Below, one piece after another: positions 55,845 to 64,000 of a DNA stretch of 64,000 nucleotides. This DNA comes from Vibrio gazogenes (lineage in GTDB: Bacteria; Pseudomonadota; Gammaproteobacteria; Enterobacterales; Vibrionaceae). The position numbers and the translations under genes are program-made. How positions within the stretch are numbered: position 1 is the stretch's first letter; each line of letters begins with the position of its first letter. The stretch lies in the NCBI RefSeq assembly GCF_023920225.1, contig NZ_CP092588.1:434001-498000 (forward strand), written 5' to 3'. Under the pieces are notes generated by a model. It was not told where the DNA came from. It ran no database searches and worked only from the letters and a program-made list of their open reading frames with translations.

Positions 55845-56696
55845 ATGCCAATCAAATCTATCATTATGCCGTTCGCTTCTCAGGAACACGGTGAACAACG
55901 GTTAGAGGGCGCACTCAATGTTGCCAAATTCTTCAATGCTCATTTAGACGTGTTACATGCACAAGTTGGCGCAGAGAAATTCATGCCTAGCGAGCAGCGT
56001 TTAGTTTCAAGGAAATTTTACGATCAGATCGATAAGTTGGTTCGTGATTATGTCCATGATGATATGACACAAGCCAAACAGATCTTTGAACGCTTATGCC
56101 AACAACTGGGCATTCAGGACGAAATCATCGATTCGGATCAAGTCAGTGCCAAATGGCATGATATTTTCGGTTATCGGGGTGAAGTCGTTGCCGAGTGGGC
56201 GAAAGTCTCCGATGTGATCATTATTCCTCAATCTCTCAACGGACAAACCAGTGTGAGTTTTGAGACGGCAGTCAGTCATGGCGGTAAACCGATTTTAGTG
56301 ATGCCCCGTGAGCAAACACACTTCGCGCCAGAGACGATCATGATCGCCTGGAACGGTGACAAACCGGGTGCAAACTCGGTCAATAGTGCATTGCATTTAC
56401 TGCAAAGAGCGAAGCAGGTCGTTGTCGTCACCAGTGAAAAATACCTGTCGAAAAGACCGACTCAAGTTGATTTAGTCCGTTATCTGGCCCGACATAAAAT
56501 CGAAGTTGAGTGCATTACATTCACTCATAAAAGCAGGAATACGGGGTCGCAACTGTTAGAAGTTGCCGCCGGGATCAGTGCTGATGTGATTGTGTCCGGT
56601 GCTTTCGCCCACCAAAAACTGCATCAAAAAGTATTTGGCGGCGTGACTCAGAAGCTATTGATGCGTGCTGATATGCCTTTATGGATGATGAGCTAA
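55845..56696 (+). CDS. Tandem universal stress protein
   Basis: A 283-residue protein with two Usp-like halves. The first (MPIKSIIMPFASQEHGEQRLEGALNVAKFFNAHLDVLHA) is degenerate in its nucleotide loop; the second starts at about residue 165 (TIMIAWNGDKPGANSVNSALHLL) and ends with the loop SGAFAHQKLHQKVFGGVTQKLL, similar to E. coli YdaA/UspF-type double proteins. AAAAGGAG lies before the start, 12 bp after the transporter gene, so it is the last gene of the tct transcript. It may tune transporter activity or respond to acid/carboxylate stress; inferred from position only. Confidence 0.85.
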   Translation: MPIKSIIMPFASQEHGEQRLEGALNVAKFFNAHLDVLHAQVGAEKFMPSEQRLVSRKFYDQIDKLVRDYVHDDMTQAKQIFERLCQQLGIQDEIIDSDQVSAKWHDIFGYRGEVVAEWAKVSDVIIIPQSLNGQTSVSFETAVSHGGKPILVMPREQTHFAPETIMIAWNGDKPGANSVNSALHLLQRAKQVVVVTSEKYLSKRPTQVDLVRYLARHKIEVECITFTHKSRNTGSQLLEVAAGISADVIVSGAFAHQKLHQKVFGGVTQKLLMRADMPLWMMS

Positions 56697-56747
56697 TTAT
56701 AATGATGTCAGCTTAACGACAGGTTCATCGATTATCTTAAAATACAT

Positions 56748-56830
56748 GGCTGGTTAGTCATTAATTCGTCCCCCTAAACACAAGGTTATCAATCTCCTGC
56801 CTTGCTTAGCTAACCAGCCTTTTCTTTTTT
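56748..56830 (+). terminator. Possible terminator of the tct operon
   Basis: GGCTGGTTAG and CTAACCAGCC pair across a 52-base loop and are followed by TTTTCTTTTTT. The long loop makes the call uncertain. Confidence 0.45.
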
Positions 56831-56896
56831 ATCCTGATGGTTGAGTGCGGTTAAACCGCGGGATCTTCATTCTCAATTCTTCATGCTTAATTCTTA

Positions 56897-57390
56897 ATTT
56901 TCCCAGCCTCCGGCTCTGAAATATGACGCACAATTTAGTTCCTCGATTTCAGAGGCATTGGTGCTCTGTGCGCCAGTTACTCTTGCCAAGATGCAAGAGT
57001 AACCAGAAGATCTTTTTTGTTTGGCTGAGGTGATCGCTTTCCAGAACCGCCTTTTACGGGCGTCCTGCCCGGAAAAGCCTAACCATTCTCCCGGAATGGT
57101 TTTCTTTGTTGGGTGGTTGATTTGGATTGGGTGAGACATAGCAAAGGCCAAATTGGTCACAGGACTCAGGGTGAAAAATCATGGACGATTTTTCAGGATT
57201 GCTTGAGCAGGATGCGAATCAATCCGACCCGGCCAGCGCCCACGAACTAAACCGTTCTTTTGGGTACTTTTGGAACGCCAAAAGTACCTGGGGCGCGTGC
57301 ATCAGATGCCGCAGAAATTAATAAACTCATTGCGCACCAAACAATAGCGCCACAATGTTCATCTCCCCAGCCTCCGGCACCCAAATTTGA
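56897..57390. repeat. Hairpin-rich ~470-bp repeat, array B (one unit plus a partial one)
   Basis: It begins at CCCAGCCTCCGGC, holds the same five stem-loops as array A, and restarts near 57330 before breaking off near 57390. Stem 1 is GTTACTCTTGC/GCAAGAGTAAC (56976-57003) where array A has GTTCATCTTTCA/TGAAAGACGAAC: a different sequence but still a perfect stem. Stem 5 is GGTACTTTTGG/CCAAAAGTACC (57263-57288). Confidence 0.85.
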
Positions 57391-57743
57391 CGCCATCAGA
57401 CCCTTTATTTTTTATCTTTCAAAAATAGATTTAAAATCAGTAAGTTAAAAACAAGCGATTTTAACAAGGTAAAAAAGGGTTTCTGCCGCTAACCGCTTGC
57501 TGCCGCTTATTTTTTCATGATATGTTCATTGTTCACTGCCGCATAGGCAGCTTAGTAATCCCAGAATCAATAATCGATACTGAATGAAAACATATATTGA
57601 GAATATGAAGGGAATAAACCATCAATATCTGTTTTATTCAAAAATGAGTCACCAACAAGATTGACATATCTGAGAAAATTAATAATCTTTGTGCCTATAT
57701 AATTAGTGAAATATTAATTTTTTAACAGTTGGATTAAGTATAT
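57391..57743. other. AT-rich promoter region, 353 bp
   Basis: It lies between array B and the double-HTH gene. Composition drops sharply to AT-rich here and stays so to 59.6 kb. No ORF or operator was recognised. Confidence 0.4.
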
Positions 57744-58628
57744 ATGGCTGAATATGGAAATGAGAAGGTTTTAGTCGTATCTGAGCAAGAGATTGCTCAT
57801 CTAAATGAAGTGATGAAAAGTTTAAATTCTAATGTTTCGGCTGCAATGTCCTATGTAAGACGAGTCCAAAAGTTAACATTCAGTCAACTAGATAAACGGT
57901 TTTCTGGTATACAAGGGAGTACTTTAAAACGTTATATGCATCAAAGCTACTCATCGATGCGTCCTATTCATGTTGTTGCTGCATATTCATGGATAACTAT
58001 GGTTCCTATGACTGCATTTTTTCATGGATTTAAGCAAAATAAACTTTACCGAGGCATGGGAGATAGTGTTGTTGAAGCTCTTGTTCGTGTCGGACGTGTA
58101 CCAACAGAAGTCATAGAACTTTTTTTATCGATGATTTTCTGTATGCTCAATGAAGAATCAAAACAAAGTTTTCTGACATTCAGACAACAGATAGAAGCAG
58201 AGTATGGATGTATGATAGATCATAGTCACTTGTTGCCACCGGATGTACTGGACATTAATGCCTTTGCAATTGACTATTATCATTCAATTGCTCTTACAGT
58301 AAAAAAATTCAGACACGAAAATAATCTTTCTATTGACACTATATCGAGAGTGCTTGGTTTATCAGAATATCAGTATAACATTTTGGAAAATCCGAATAGA
58401 ACAATACACTTTCCTGTATCTATCGGTTTCAGAGTTATGCAGGGTTTTCATCTCGATGCTCATGTTAATTTCATCAGTGAAATGAAGCAGTTCCCCGAGT
58501 TTCATAAACTTAGACAGGTTCAACATGTACGAGATTCTTTAATGATAGAGGCACTTAGATTACTTGGAGAAAATGAAAGAAAATCAATGATTAAAGTTCT
58601 GATGAGTTTATCAGAACTTTATAGGTAA
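57744..58628 (+). CDS. Putative regulator with two HTH-like segments
   Basis: The family is not recognised. The 294-residue protein has two regions with helix-turn-helix character: residues about 36-70 (VRRVQKLTFSQLDKRFSGIQGSTLKRYM) and about 187-225 (VKKFRHENNLSIDTISRVLGLSEYQYNILEN), the second looking like an XRE-type domain. No membrane span or signal is seen. The lack of catalytic motifs and the two DNA-binding-like parts suggest a transcriptional regulator. It is AT-rich and converges on the hydrolase gene with a perfect hairpin between them. Arrays B and C flank the pair, so both probably arrived together. Confidence 0.55.
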   Translation: MAEYGNEKVLVVSEQEIAHLNEVMKSLNSNVSAAMSYVRRVQKLTFSQLDKRFSGIQGSTLKRYMHQSYSSMRPIHVVAAYSWITMVPMTAFFHGFKQNKLYRGMGDSVVEALVRVGRVPTEVIELFLSMIFCMLNEESKQSFLTFRQQIEAEYGCMIDHSHLLPPDVLDINAFAIDYYHSIALTVKKFRHENNLSIDTISRVLGLSEYQYNILENPNRTIHFPVSIGFRVMQGFHLDAHVNFISEMKQFPEFHKLRQVQHVRDSLMIEALRLLGENERKSMIKVLMSLSELYR

Positions 58629-58657
58629 AACGTGATGCCTATCATGTCATTGTAAAA

Positions 58658-58692
58658 GGTCAACTTAAAACGGACATAGATTTAAGTTGACC
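58658..58692. terminator. Hairpin between convergent genes
   Basis: GGTCAACTTAAA and TTTAAGTTGACC pair perfectly over 12 bp around an 11-base loop. No T run follows, so efficiency is unclear. Confidence 0.55.
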
Positions 58693-58728
58693 AAGTTGAA
58701 TATAAATTTAAAAATAAGACTCAATCAT

Positions 58729-59571
58729 TCATACAAATTCTTGTAATTTTTTACTTAAATTCATATAGGTATCAGCCTGTACAATTAAAATATTACATAG
58801 TTTATCTGGATGCTCTAAATGAACAAAGTGGTCAGCATTATTAATTATAATAAAGTTACAATTTTTTAGTTGTTGTGAAAAGTTAAATACGCTTTCTTTA
58901 GTAATATATGGGTCGTATTCTCCCACACAAATAGTGCAAGGCGTTTTTATTTTTTCTATGTTATCAGGGTGATGTACTAATAGCCTGACTGTATTCTCAA
59001 AGAATATATTCATTCGATCCGGTGACATTTTAGATATGTTTCTTTCGACCACTTTTCGGATTGCTTTATTTTGGGGGATATCAGGATTATCGACTGTCAT
59101 GGTATTAGTAAATAATTTGGCGAATTCTTTGCTGTCGCCCATTGATGCAGCAATCATTTTTTTTGTCGCATATCTGCCTGATTCTGGGATGCTTGGCAGT
59201 CCGCCACATATCGATAGACTAAAGATATCGGGGCAGAGATCACAAAGTTCAACCGATATTGCTGTTGCATATGATAAGGCAATTATATGGATTTTTTTCA
59301 TACCCATATAATGAATAAATTCTAAAAGCATCATGGCCTGCTCTCGAATACTAATGCTGGCGTCAAGCGGTTTAGTACATCCAGTTCCAGGAACTTCTAT
59401 AGTGAAGCAATCCAGATGCTCAGAAAATTTACGAGAGAATGAATCAACAGATTCGATCTCCTGTAAAGCGCCAAGCAGAAAAATGACCACATGTTCTGAT
59501 TCAGATTGACGATTCTTATACAAAGAATATCTGAACAAGTTGTTATTAAGAATAATTTGATTGATTTCCAT
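58729..59571 (-). CDS. Alpha/beta hydrolase
   Basis: A 280-residue alpha/beta hydrolase. The nucleophile elbow reads ALSYA with Ser100 where the usual motif is GxSxG, the acid is Asp220 in GEYDPYI, and the base is His248 in NADHFVHLEHP. The catalytic set is thus complete, though the elbow glycines are replaced by alanine. The strand-loop start VVIFLLGALQEIESVDSFSRKF and the C-terminal DPY...HF layout are loosely like RhlA/PhaG-type acyltransferases; this is a weak suggestion. Substrate unknown. AAGGAG is seven bases before the ATG. AT-rich, flanked by repeat arrays, converging on the double-HTH gene. Confidence 0.8.
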   Translation of the reverse strand: MEINQIILNNNLFRYSLYKNRQSESEHVVIFLLGALQEIESVDSFSRKFSEHLDCFTIEVPGTGCTKPLDASISIREQAMMLLEFIHYMGMKKIHIIALSYATAISVELCDLCPDIFSLSICGGLPSIPESGRYATKKMIAASMGDSKEFAKLFTNTMTVDNPDIPQNKAIRKVVERNISKMSPDRMNIFFENTVRLLVHHPDNIEKIKTPCTICVGEYDPYITKESVFNFSQQLKNCNFIIINNADHFVHLEHPDKLCNILIVQADTYMNLSKKLQEFV

Positions 59572-59685
59572 TGTGTTCTCCTTTTAGAAATGGAGAGCAA
59601 AATATAAATCATTCATGTAGATAAAAATAAAAGTAAGCGATTACATCATGTTATCACTTACTTTATAAACGGTGTTGGTAGGCAT

Positions 59686-59898
59686 ATGAAACAAGACAAA
59701 TCATCTCACACTCTGGTTGATGCTGATCAATCTGTCAGGGACTTTATTGCATCCCTTTATGAAACTTTCAGCGCTCAGTTGAAACAGCAAGATGACCCAC
59801 GGGTTAAAATTGAATATTTTGGAGCTGTCATAGAGGTTCGGCTCTTATCTTTTGATGGGGTTTATGAATCCGACGCGAAAGAAGTGGCTTGTCGTTAG
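59686..59898 (+). CDS. Small hypothetical protein, possibly a truncated gene
   Basis: A 70-residue frame with TAGG shortly before the ATG. The product is charged and soluble (VRDFIASLYETFSAQLKQQ, then VKIEYFGAVIEVRLL) with no recognised family. It ends just before array C begins (59938), so it may be the front of a longer gene cut by the repeats. Composition is closer to the core genome than to the AT-rich neighbours. Confidence 0.4.
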   Translation: MKQDKSSHTLVDADQSVRDFIASLYETFSAQLKQQDDPRVKIEYFGAVIEVRLLSFDGVYESDAKEVACR

Positions 59899-59937
59899 CT
59901 GGTCGCCTTAATCGATGGTTTTAGTTCCTTTTGAATT

Positions 59938-61185
59938 GCTCCGGCTCTCTAGATTTGACGCACAATTTAGTTCCTCGATTTCAGGAGGATCAGTGTTCTG
60001 TGCGCCAGTTCATCTTTCAGAGATGAAAGACGAACCAGAAAATCTTTTTTTGTTTGGCTGAGTCGCACGTTGTCCAGAACCGCCTTTTACGGGCGTCCTG
60101 CCCGGAAAAGCCTAACCATTCTTCCATGAATGGTTTTCTTTGTTGAAGGGTTGATTTGCGTGCGGTGAAACATGCTTAAAAAGTCAATTTGGTCACTGAA
60201 CTCAGGGTGAAAAATCATGGACGATTTTTCAGGATTGCTTGAGCAGGATGCGAATCAATCCGACCCGGCCAGCACCCACGAACTAAACCGTTCTTTTGGG
60301 TACTTTTGGAACGCCAAAAGTATCTGGGGCGCTGTTGGAGATGCTATTGAAATCGGTAAAATTAATCGCGCACCAAACCGCTGCACCTCAATTTTCAATC
60401 TTACCAGCCTCCGGCCCCAAATTTTGACGCACAATTATGTTTCTCGATTTCAGAGGCATTGGTGTTCTGTGCGCCAGTTCATCTTTCAGAGATGAAAGAC
60501 GAACCAGAAAATCTTTTTTGTTTGGCTGAGTTGAGTGTTGTCCAGAACCGCCTTTTACGGGCGTCCTGCCCGGAAAAGCCTAACCATTCTTCCATGAATG
60601 GTTTTCTTTGTTGAAGGGTTGATTTGCGTGCGGTGAAACATGCTTAAAAAGTCAATTTGGTCACTGAACTCAGGGTGAAAAATCATGGACGATTTTTCAG
60701 GATTGCTTGAGCAGGATGCGAATCAATCCGACCCGGCCAGCACCCACGAACTAAACCGTTCTTTTGGGTACTTTTGGAACGCCAAAAGTATCTGGGGCGC
60801 TGTTGGAGATGCTATTGAAATCGGCAAAATTAATCGCGCACCAAACCGCTGCACCTCAATTTTCAATCTTTCCCGCCTCCGGCCCCAAATTTTAACGCAC
60901 AATTACGTTCGGCGATTTCAGAGACATTGGTGCTCTGTGCGCCAGTTCATCTTTCAGAGATGGAAGACGAACCAGAAAATCTTTTTTTGTTTGACTGAGT
61001 CGCACGTTGTCCAGAACCGACTTTTACGGGCGTCCTGCCCGGAAAAGCCTAACCATTCTCCCGGAATAGTTTTCTTTATTGGGTGGTTGATTTGAGTTGA
61101 GTGAAACATCAATAAAGTCAATTTGATCGATGGGAATAGCTGATCAGGAAGAGGATGAATCAATTGCACACTAAACCCACAATAG
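59938..61185. repeat. Hairpin-rich ~470-bp tandem repeat, array C (three units)
   Basis: Units begin near 59938 (C1), 60361 (C2) and 60829 (C3); C2 to C3 is 468 bp. C1 and C2 are nearly identical, including stem 5 as GGTACTTTTGG/CCAAAAGTATC with one G-T pair. C3 keeps stems 1-3, then decays: stems 4 and 5 are gone and only traces (GAATCAATTGCAC) remain up to about 61185. Identical 92-codon and longer frames starting MDDFSGLLEQ in C1 and C2 come from the repeat sequence and are not called as genes. Confidence 0.85.
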
Positions 61186-61286
61186 CTTCATAACCTGCCA
61201 TATTGATGACCTTTAAAACCGCCCCAAATGTTGGTAGATTGTGAATGTCGAAATTTGTATTTATAAATCAAATGACTACAATTAGA
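61186..61286 (+). promoter_or_regulatory. Presumed CRISPR leader
   Basis: An AT-rich stretch of 101 bases between the end of array C and the first CRISPR repeat. It is on the side opposite the degenerate last repeat, so it should hold the promoter of the array and the integration signals. Confidence 0.55.
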
Positions 61287-62108
61287 GTGTTCCCCGTATG
61301 CACGGGGATGAACCGGGTACTCATCGCATTTCTAGCGGGGAGATATAGTGTTCCCCGTATGCACGGGGATGAACCGTATATTGAATCATGAACAGTCCAC
61401 GACAAATGGTGTTCCCCGTATGCACGGGGATGAACCGCCTTTTGGCTTGTTCGTACGTTGGCTGAAAATGTGTTCCCCGTATGCACGGGGATGAACCGGC
61501 GTCAAACTCAGGGCCGTTCGTTAGCCCATGGTGTTCCCCGTATGCACGGGGATGAACCGCTCATCTTCCCCGTCCATTTCGTGAATGATTAGTGTTCCCC
61601 GTATGCACGGGGATGAACCGCCGGTGTCAACCCACGCACTACAGCTCGTAATGTGTTCCCCGTATGCACGGGGATGAACCGCGTTCTCTCACCGCCAATA
61701 GTCAAGTTTGGGTGTGTTCCCCGTATGCACGGGGATGAACCGGCGTCAAACTCAGGGCCGTTCGTTAGCCCATGGTGTTCCCCGTATGCACGGGGATGAA
61801 CCGGGCGTTGATTGACGAACTGAGGACCCTGATTAGTGTTCCCCGTATGCACGGGGATGAACCGACAAACAAATCCTATCGAGACCAAACGTCCACGTGT
61901 TCCCCGTATGCACGGGGATGAACCGCGTTCATTACCGACCGGGATTCGTGGGAGTACGTGTTCCCCGTATGCACGGGGATGAACCGGCGAGACCTTCGAC
62001 GCTTTTATAAAGTGCCTCGTGTTCCCCGTATGCACGGGGATGAACCGCGGATAGATAACATTCAATAACATGTAGTTAAGTGTTCCCCGTACATACGGGG
62101 ATAATTCA
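61287..62108 (+). CRISPR. Type I-E CRISPR array, 14 repeats and 13 spacers
   Basis: The 29-bp repeat starts GTGTTCCCCGTATGCACGGG and ends GATGAACCG; it contains the CCCCGT/ACGGGG hairpin and matches the E. coli type I-E repeat layout on this strand. All repeats are spaced exactly 61 bp apart (61287, 61348 ... 62080), so every spacer is 32 bp. The last repeat (62080-62108) is degenerate (GTACATACGGGGATAATTCA), marking the old end; transcription therefore runs rightward toward cas3. Spacer 4 (61499-61530) and spacer 8 (61743-61774) are identical. Minus-strand frames reading VHPRAYGEH are translation artefacts of the repeats. Confidence 0.97.
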
Positions 62109-62266
62109 CTGATGATTGAGTGCTGATAAACATGATTATTGATTGTATTGTTATTAATTGTGTAAATAAGCTTGAACTTCTTCTTGGTCTGTCATTTTTT
62201 CCGTATTTAGAACAAGAGGTGTGTTATTTTTGATAACATTCAATTGACTACTGGAATCAACCTCTC
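62109..62266 (+). promoter_or_regulatory. cas3 upstream region
   Basis: 158 AT-rich bases between the array end and cas3. GATAACATTCAAT (62232-62244) here also occurs inside the last spacer (62054-62066). No clear ribosome site precedes the cas3 ATG; AACCTCTC is a poor match. Confidence 0.45.
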
Positions 62267-64000
62267 ATGGAAGAACCTGCCTACTTCTTGTACTGGGGCA
62301 AGGCGAGTCAAGCACTGACATCTCATGGGGATGACTACCATCTTTTGCCTTATCATTGTCTTGATGTGGCAGCTGTCGGGCAACAACTATTACATCCTGA
62401 AAAACCACTTACCTGTGAGTTGGCTGCATTTCTGGGCATTTCAACAAGTCAGCTCAATCGTTGGTTTACTTTTGTGCTGACGTTACATGATTTAGGCAAG
62501 TTTGCCTCCGCTTTTCAGGCGTTACATCGGCTACCTGATAGTTCATGGTTACCACATTGCCGTCGCACATACGATGGCCGCGAATATCGACATGACCGAT
62601 TAGGGTTATTTTTTTGGGAAGTATTGAAAGATTCTTTCTATGCAGAGCTTCCCACTTTCGCATCATATTCTGAAAACGAACAAGATCGCATCGATCAAAC
62701 CTTAATGATTATGCTCAACTGTGTCTTCGGTCATCATGGTCAGCCGGTTGAAAATGCCGCGATGGTAACCATGAGAAAGTTCACCGAACCGTATAATCTC
62801 GATGCCGCCGGGCAGTTTGTTCATGATGTTTATCATTTAATCCGGCCGGATATACCGTTAGAAAAGCTCACTGACAAAGCATGGACTAGCCGTCTGACAC
62901 AGGTGAGTTGGCAACTGGCCGGTATTGCTGTGTTGGCTGACTGGGTGGGTTCAAATCAGGCGTTTTTTCACTATCGAAGTCAACCCGAAGCACTTTGCGA
63001 TTATTGGCATAAGGTGCAAGATGTGGCTGTCAGAGCAATCCAAGCGTTCGGTTTAGCGCAATCGAGTCGTCCGGCACCGTTTCAGTCTGTAGAGGCTCAT
63101 TTTCATTTTCAACCGACACCATTGCAACGATGGGCCGAAGAGGTTCCGCTCGATGATGCACCGCAGTTATTTGTGTTAGAAGATGTGACCGGTTCGGGGA
63201 AAACAGAAGCGGCTTTAACACTGACACACCGCCTGATGGCAGCAAATGTCGCAGACGGTTTTTATTTCGGTCTGCCGACGATGGCTACTTCAAATGCGAT
63301 GTTTGACCGAGTTGCAGACCACTACCAGCAGATGTTCGTCGCTGAGCAAGACAATATACCCAGTATCGTTCTGGCTCATGCTGCCCGGGAAATGAATGAA
63401 CGGTTTCAACAAGCGACAATGGAATCCGGGCCGAGGGATATGAATTATGCGCAGACGGATCGCAGTGCAACAGCACAATGTAATCAGTGGTTAGCCGATT
63501 CGCGTAAAAAAGCATTATTAGCGCCCGTCGGGGTGGGAACCATCGATCAGGCATTATTAGCGGTGTTACCACGTCGCCACCAGTCGTTACGTTTATTAGG
63601 GTTGCATCGAAAGGTACTGATTTTTGATGAAATACATACGGCAGATGACTACATGTTTGAGTTGCTTGAAGCCTTACTCAGACTCCATTTACATCAAGGC
63701 GGGTCAGCGATTTTACTCACAGCAACACTCTCGCTGAAACAGCGTCAGCGTTTGGCTGATATTTGGCTAAATACTGAGTCAGAGTCACGTTTACTTCTCA
63801 CACAAACCCATTTCCCGTTGGCCACCCAACTGAGCTATGGCAGCGTGACACCGATCCGGGAGCAGGCTTTAGCCAGTCGTGCGGATGTCAGCCGAGCGGT
63901 TCAGGTTGATTTTATTCATCATGAGCAAGCATGTGTGGACCGCATTGTCGCGGCTGTGGCACAGGGGCAATGTGTCGTCTGGGTGAGAAATTCGGTGGAT
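62267..64000 (+). CDS. cas3: CRISPR-associated nuclease-helicase Cas3 (type I-E), 5' part
   Basis: Open from the ATG at 62267 to the window edge, 578 residues of an expected ~880-900. The HD nuclease domain shows YWGKASQALTSH and LPYHCLDVAAVG at the start as in E. coli Cas3, the HD pair His74-Asp75 in LHDLGKFASAF, His156-His157 in FGHHG, and Asp224 in LADWVGS. The helicase part has Walker A GSGKT at 309-313, DEIH at 454-457 and TAT at 485-487. Cas3 is recruited by Cascade to degrade the displaced strand of target DNA. The repeat type and the N-terminal sequence both indicate type I-E. Cascade, cas1 and cas2 should follow beyond 64000. Confidence 0.96.
   Translation, partial: MEEPAYFLYWGKASQALTSHGDDYHLLPYHCLDVAAVGQQLLHPEKPLTCELAAFLGISTSQLNRWFTFVLTLHDLGKFASAFQALHRLPDSSWLPHCRRTYDGREYRHDRLGLFFWEVLKDSFYAELPTFASYSENEQDRIDQTLMIMLNCVFGHHGQPVENAAMVTMRKFTEPYNLDAAGQFVHDVYHLIRPDIPLEKLTDKAWTSRLTQVSWQLAGIAVLADWVGSNQAFFHYRSQPEALCDYWHKVQDVAVRAIQAFGLAQSSRPAPFQSVEAHFHFQPTPLQRWAEEVPLDDAPQLFVLEDVTGSGKTEAALTLTHRLMAANVADGFYFGLPTMATSNAMFDRVADHYQQMFVAEQDNIPSIVLAHAAREMNERFQQATMESGPRDMNYAQTDRSATAQCNQWLADSRKKALLAPVGVGTIDQALLAVLPRRHQSLRLLGLHRKVLIFDEIHTADDYMFELLEALLRLHLHQGGSAILLTATLSLKQRQRLADIWLNTESESRLLLTQTHFPLATQLSYGSVTPIREQALASRADVSRAVQVDFIHHEQACVDRIVAAVAQGQCVVWVRNSVD

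Noticed and set aside
60217..61095. Open frames beginning MDDFSGLLEQ in array C, and similar frames in arrays A and B
   Set aside because: They arise from nearly identical repeat copies. Other copies break the frame by one-base indels and lose the ATG, which lies in a hairpin loop.
61268..62071. Minus-strand frames with repeated VHPRAYGEH and SSPCIRGT
   Set aside because: They are translations of the CRISPR repeats on the wrong strand.

Overview
The window reads as a chromosomal segment of a gamma-proteobacterium, most probably a Vibrio or close relative. The basis is a Qnr protein in the same residue register as the 218-residue QnrS type, a Vibrio-style xyl cluster, an E. coli-like fruBKA/cra locus and short repeats (TATACCCAAGTAACCTCAAG...) of a kind I know from Vibrio genomes. 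The species cannot be named. No rRNA or tRNA gene was seen.

Layout. 1-5.2 kb: the end of a YqhD-type alcohol dehydrogenase, a glutaredoxin/GST-like protein, a BCCT osmolyte transporter and an AT-rich yeiH-usp pair. 5.3-6.4 kb: first array (A) of an unusual hairpin-rich ~470-bp repeat. 6.6-10.2 kb: a LysE exporter next to a truncated Crp/Fnr gene, metY, and a chromosomal qnr. 10.9-16.6 kb: a peptide-type binding protein paired with a chemoreceptor, then zntB. 16.7-26.1 kb: xylose use (xylA, xylE, xylR, xylB), a POT peptide transporter and a secreted GH5 endoglucanase. 26.5-38.1 kb: DUF1353 and DUF4336 proteins with tandem repeats before their starts, a GFA protein, a CHASE kinase with a GGDEF-EAL regulator, fadH with a divergent TetR repressor and a twin palindromic operator, glycerate kinase, and a retropepsin-like lipoprotein with an altered active site. 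38.5-45.5 kb: a GH10 xylanase and the fructose PTS (fruBKA) with divergent cra and three Cra boxes. 45.5-56.7 kb: a methyltransferase, a PduX-like GHMP kinase, and a tricarboxylate module (TctDE-like two-component system, extra binding protein, PrpF-like isomerase, TctC, fused TctA-TctB, double Usp).

56.9-61.2 kb: two more arrays (B, C) of the hairpin repeat bracket an AT-rich cargo (double-HTH protein, alpha/beta hydrolase, small ORF). Array C runs up to the leader of a type I-E CRISPR array (14 repeats, 13 spacers, one spacer present twice), followed by cas3, which leaves the window at its right edge. The remaining cas genes must lie outside.

The genes suggest a plant-polysaccharide-using marine or estuarine bacterium: xylanase and endoglucanase release sugars, and XylE/XylA/XylB and FruBKA feed them into central metabolism. 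The most unusual signal is the repeat family. Its copies keep five stem-loops intact while stem sequences change on both arms together, and their indels break any reading frame. This points to a structured RNA or single-stranded DNA element rather than the hypothetical proteins that gene callers would report there.
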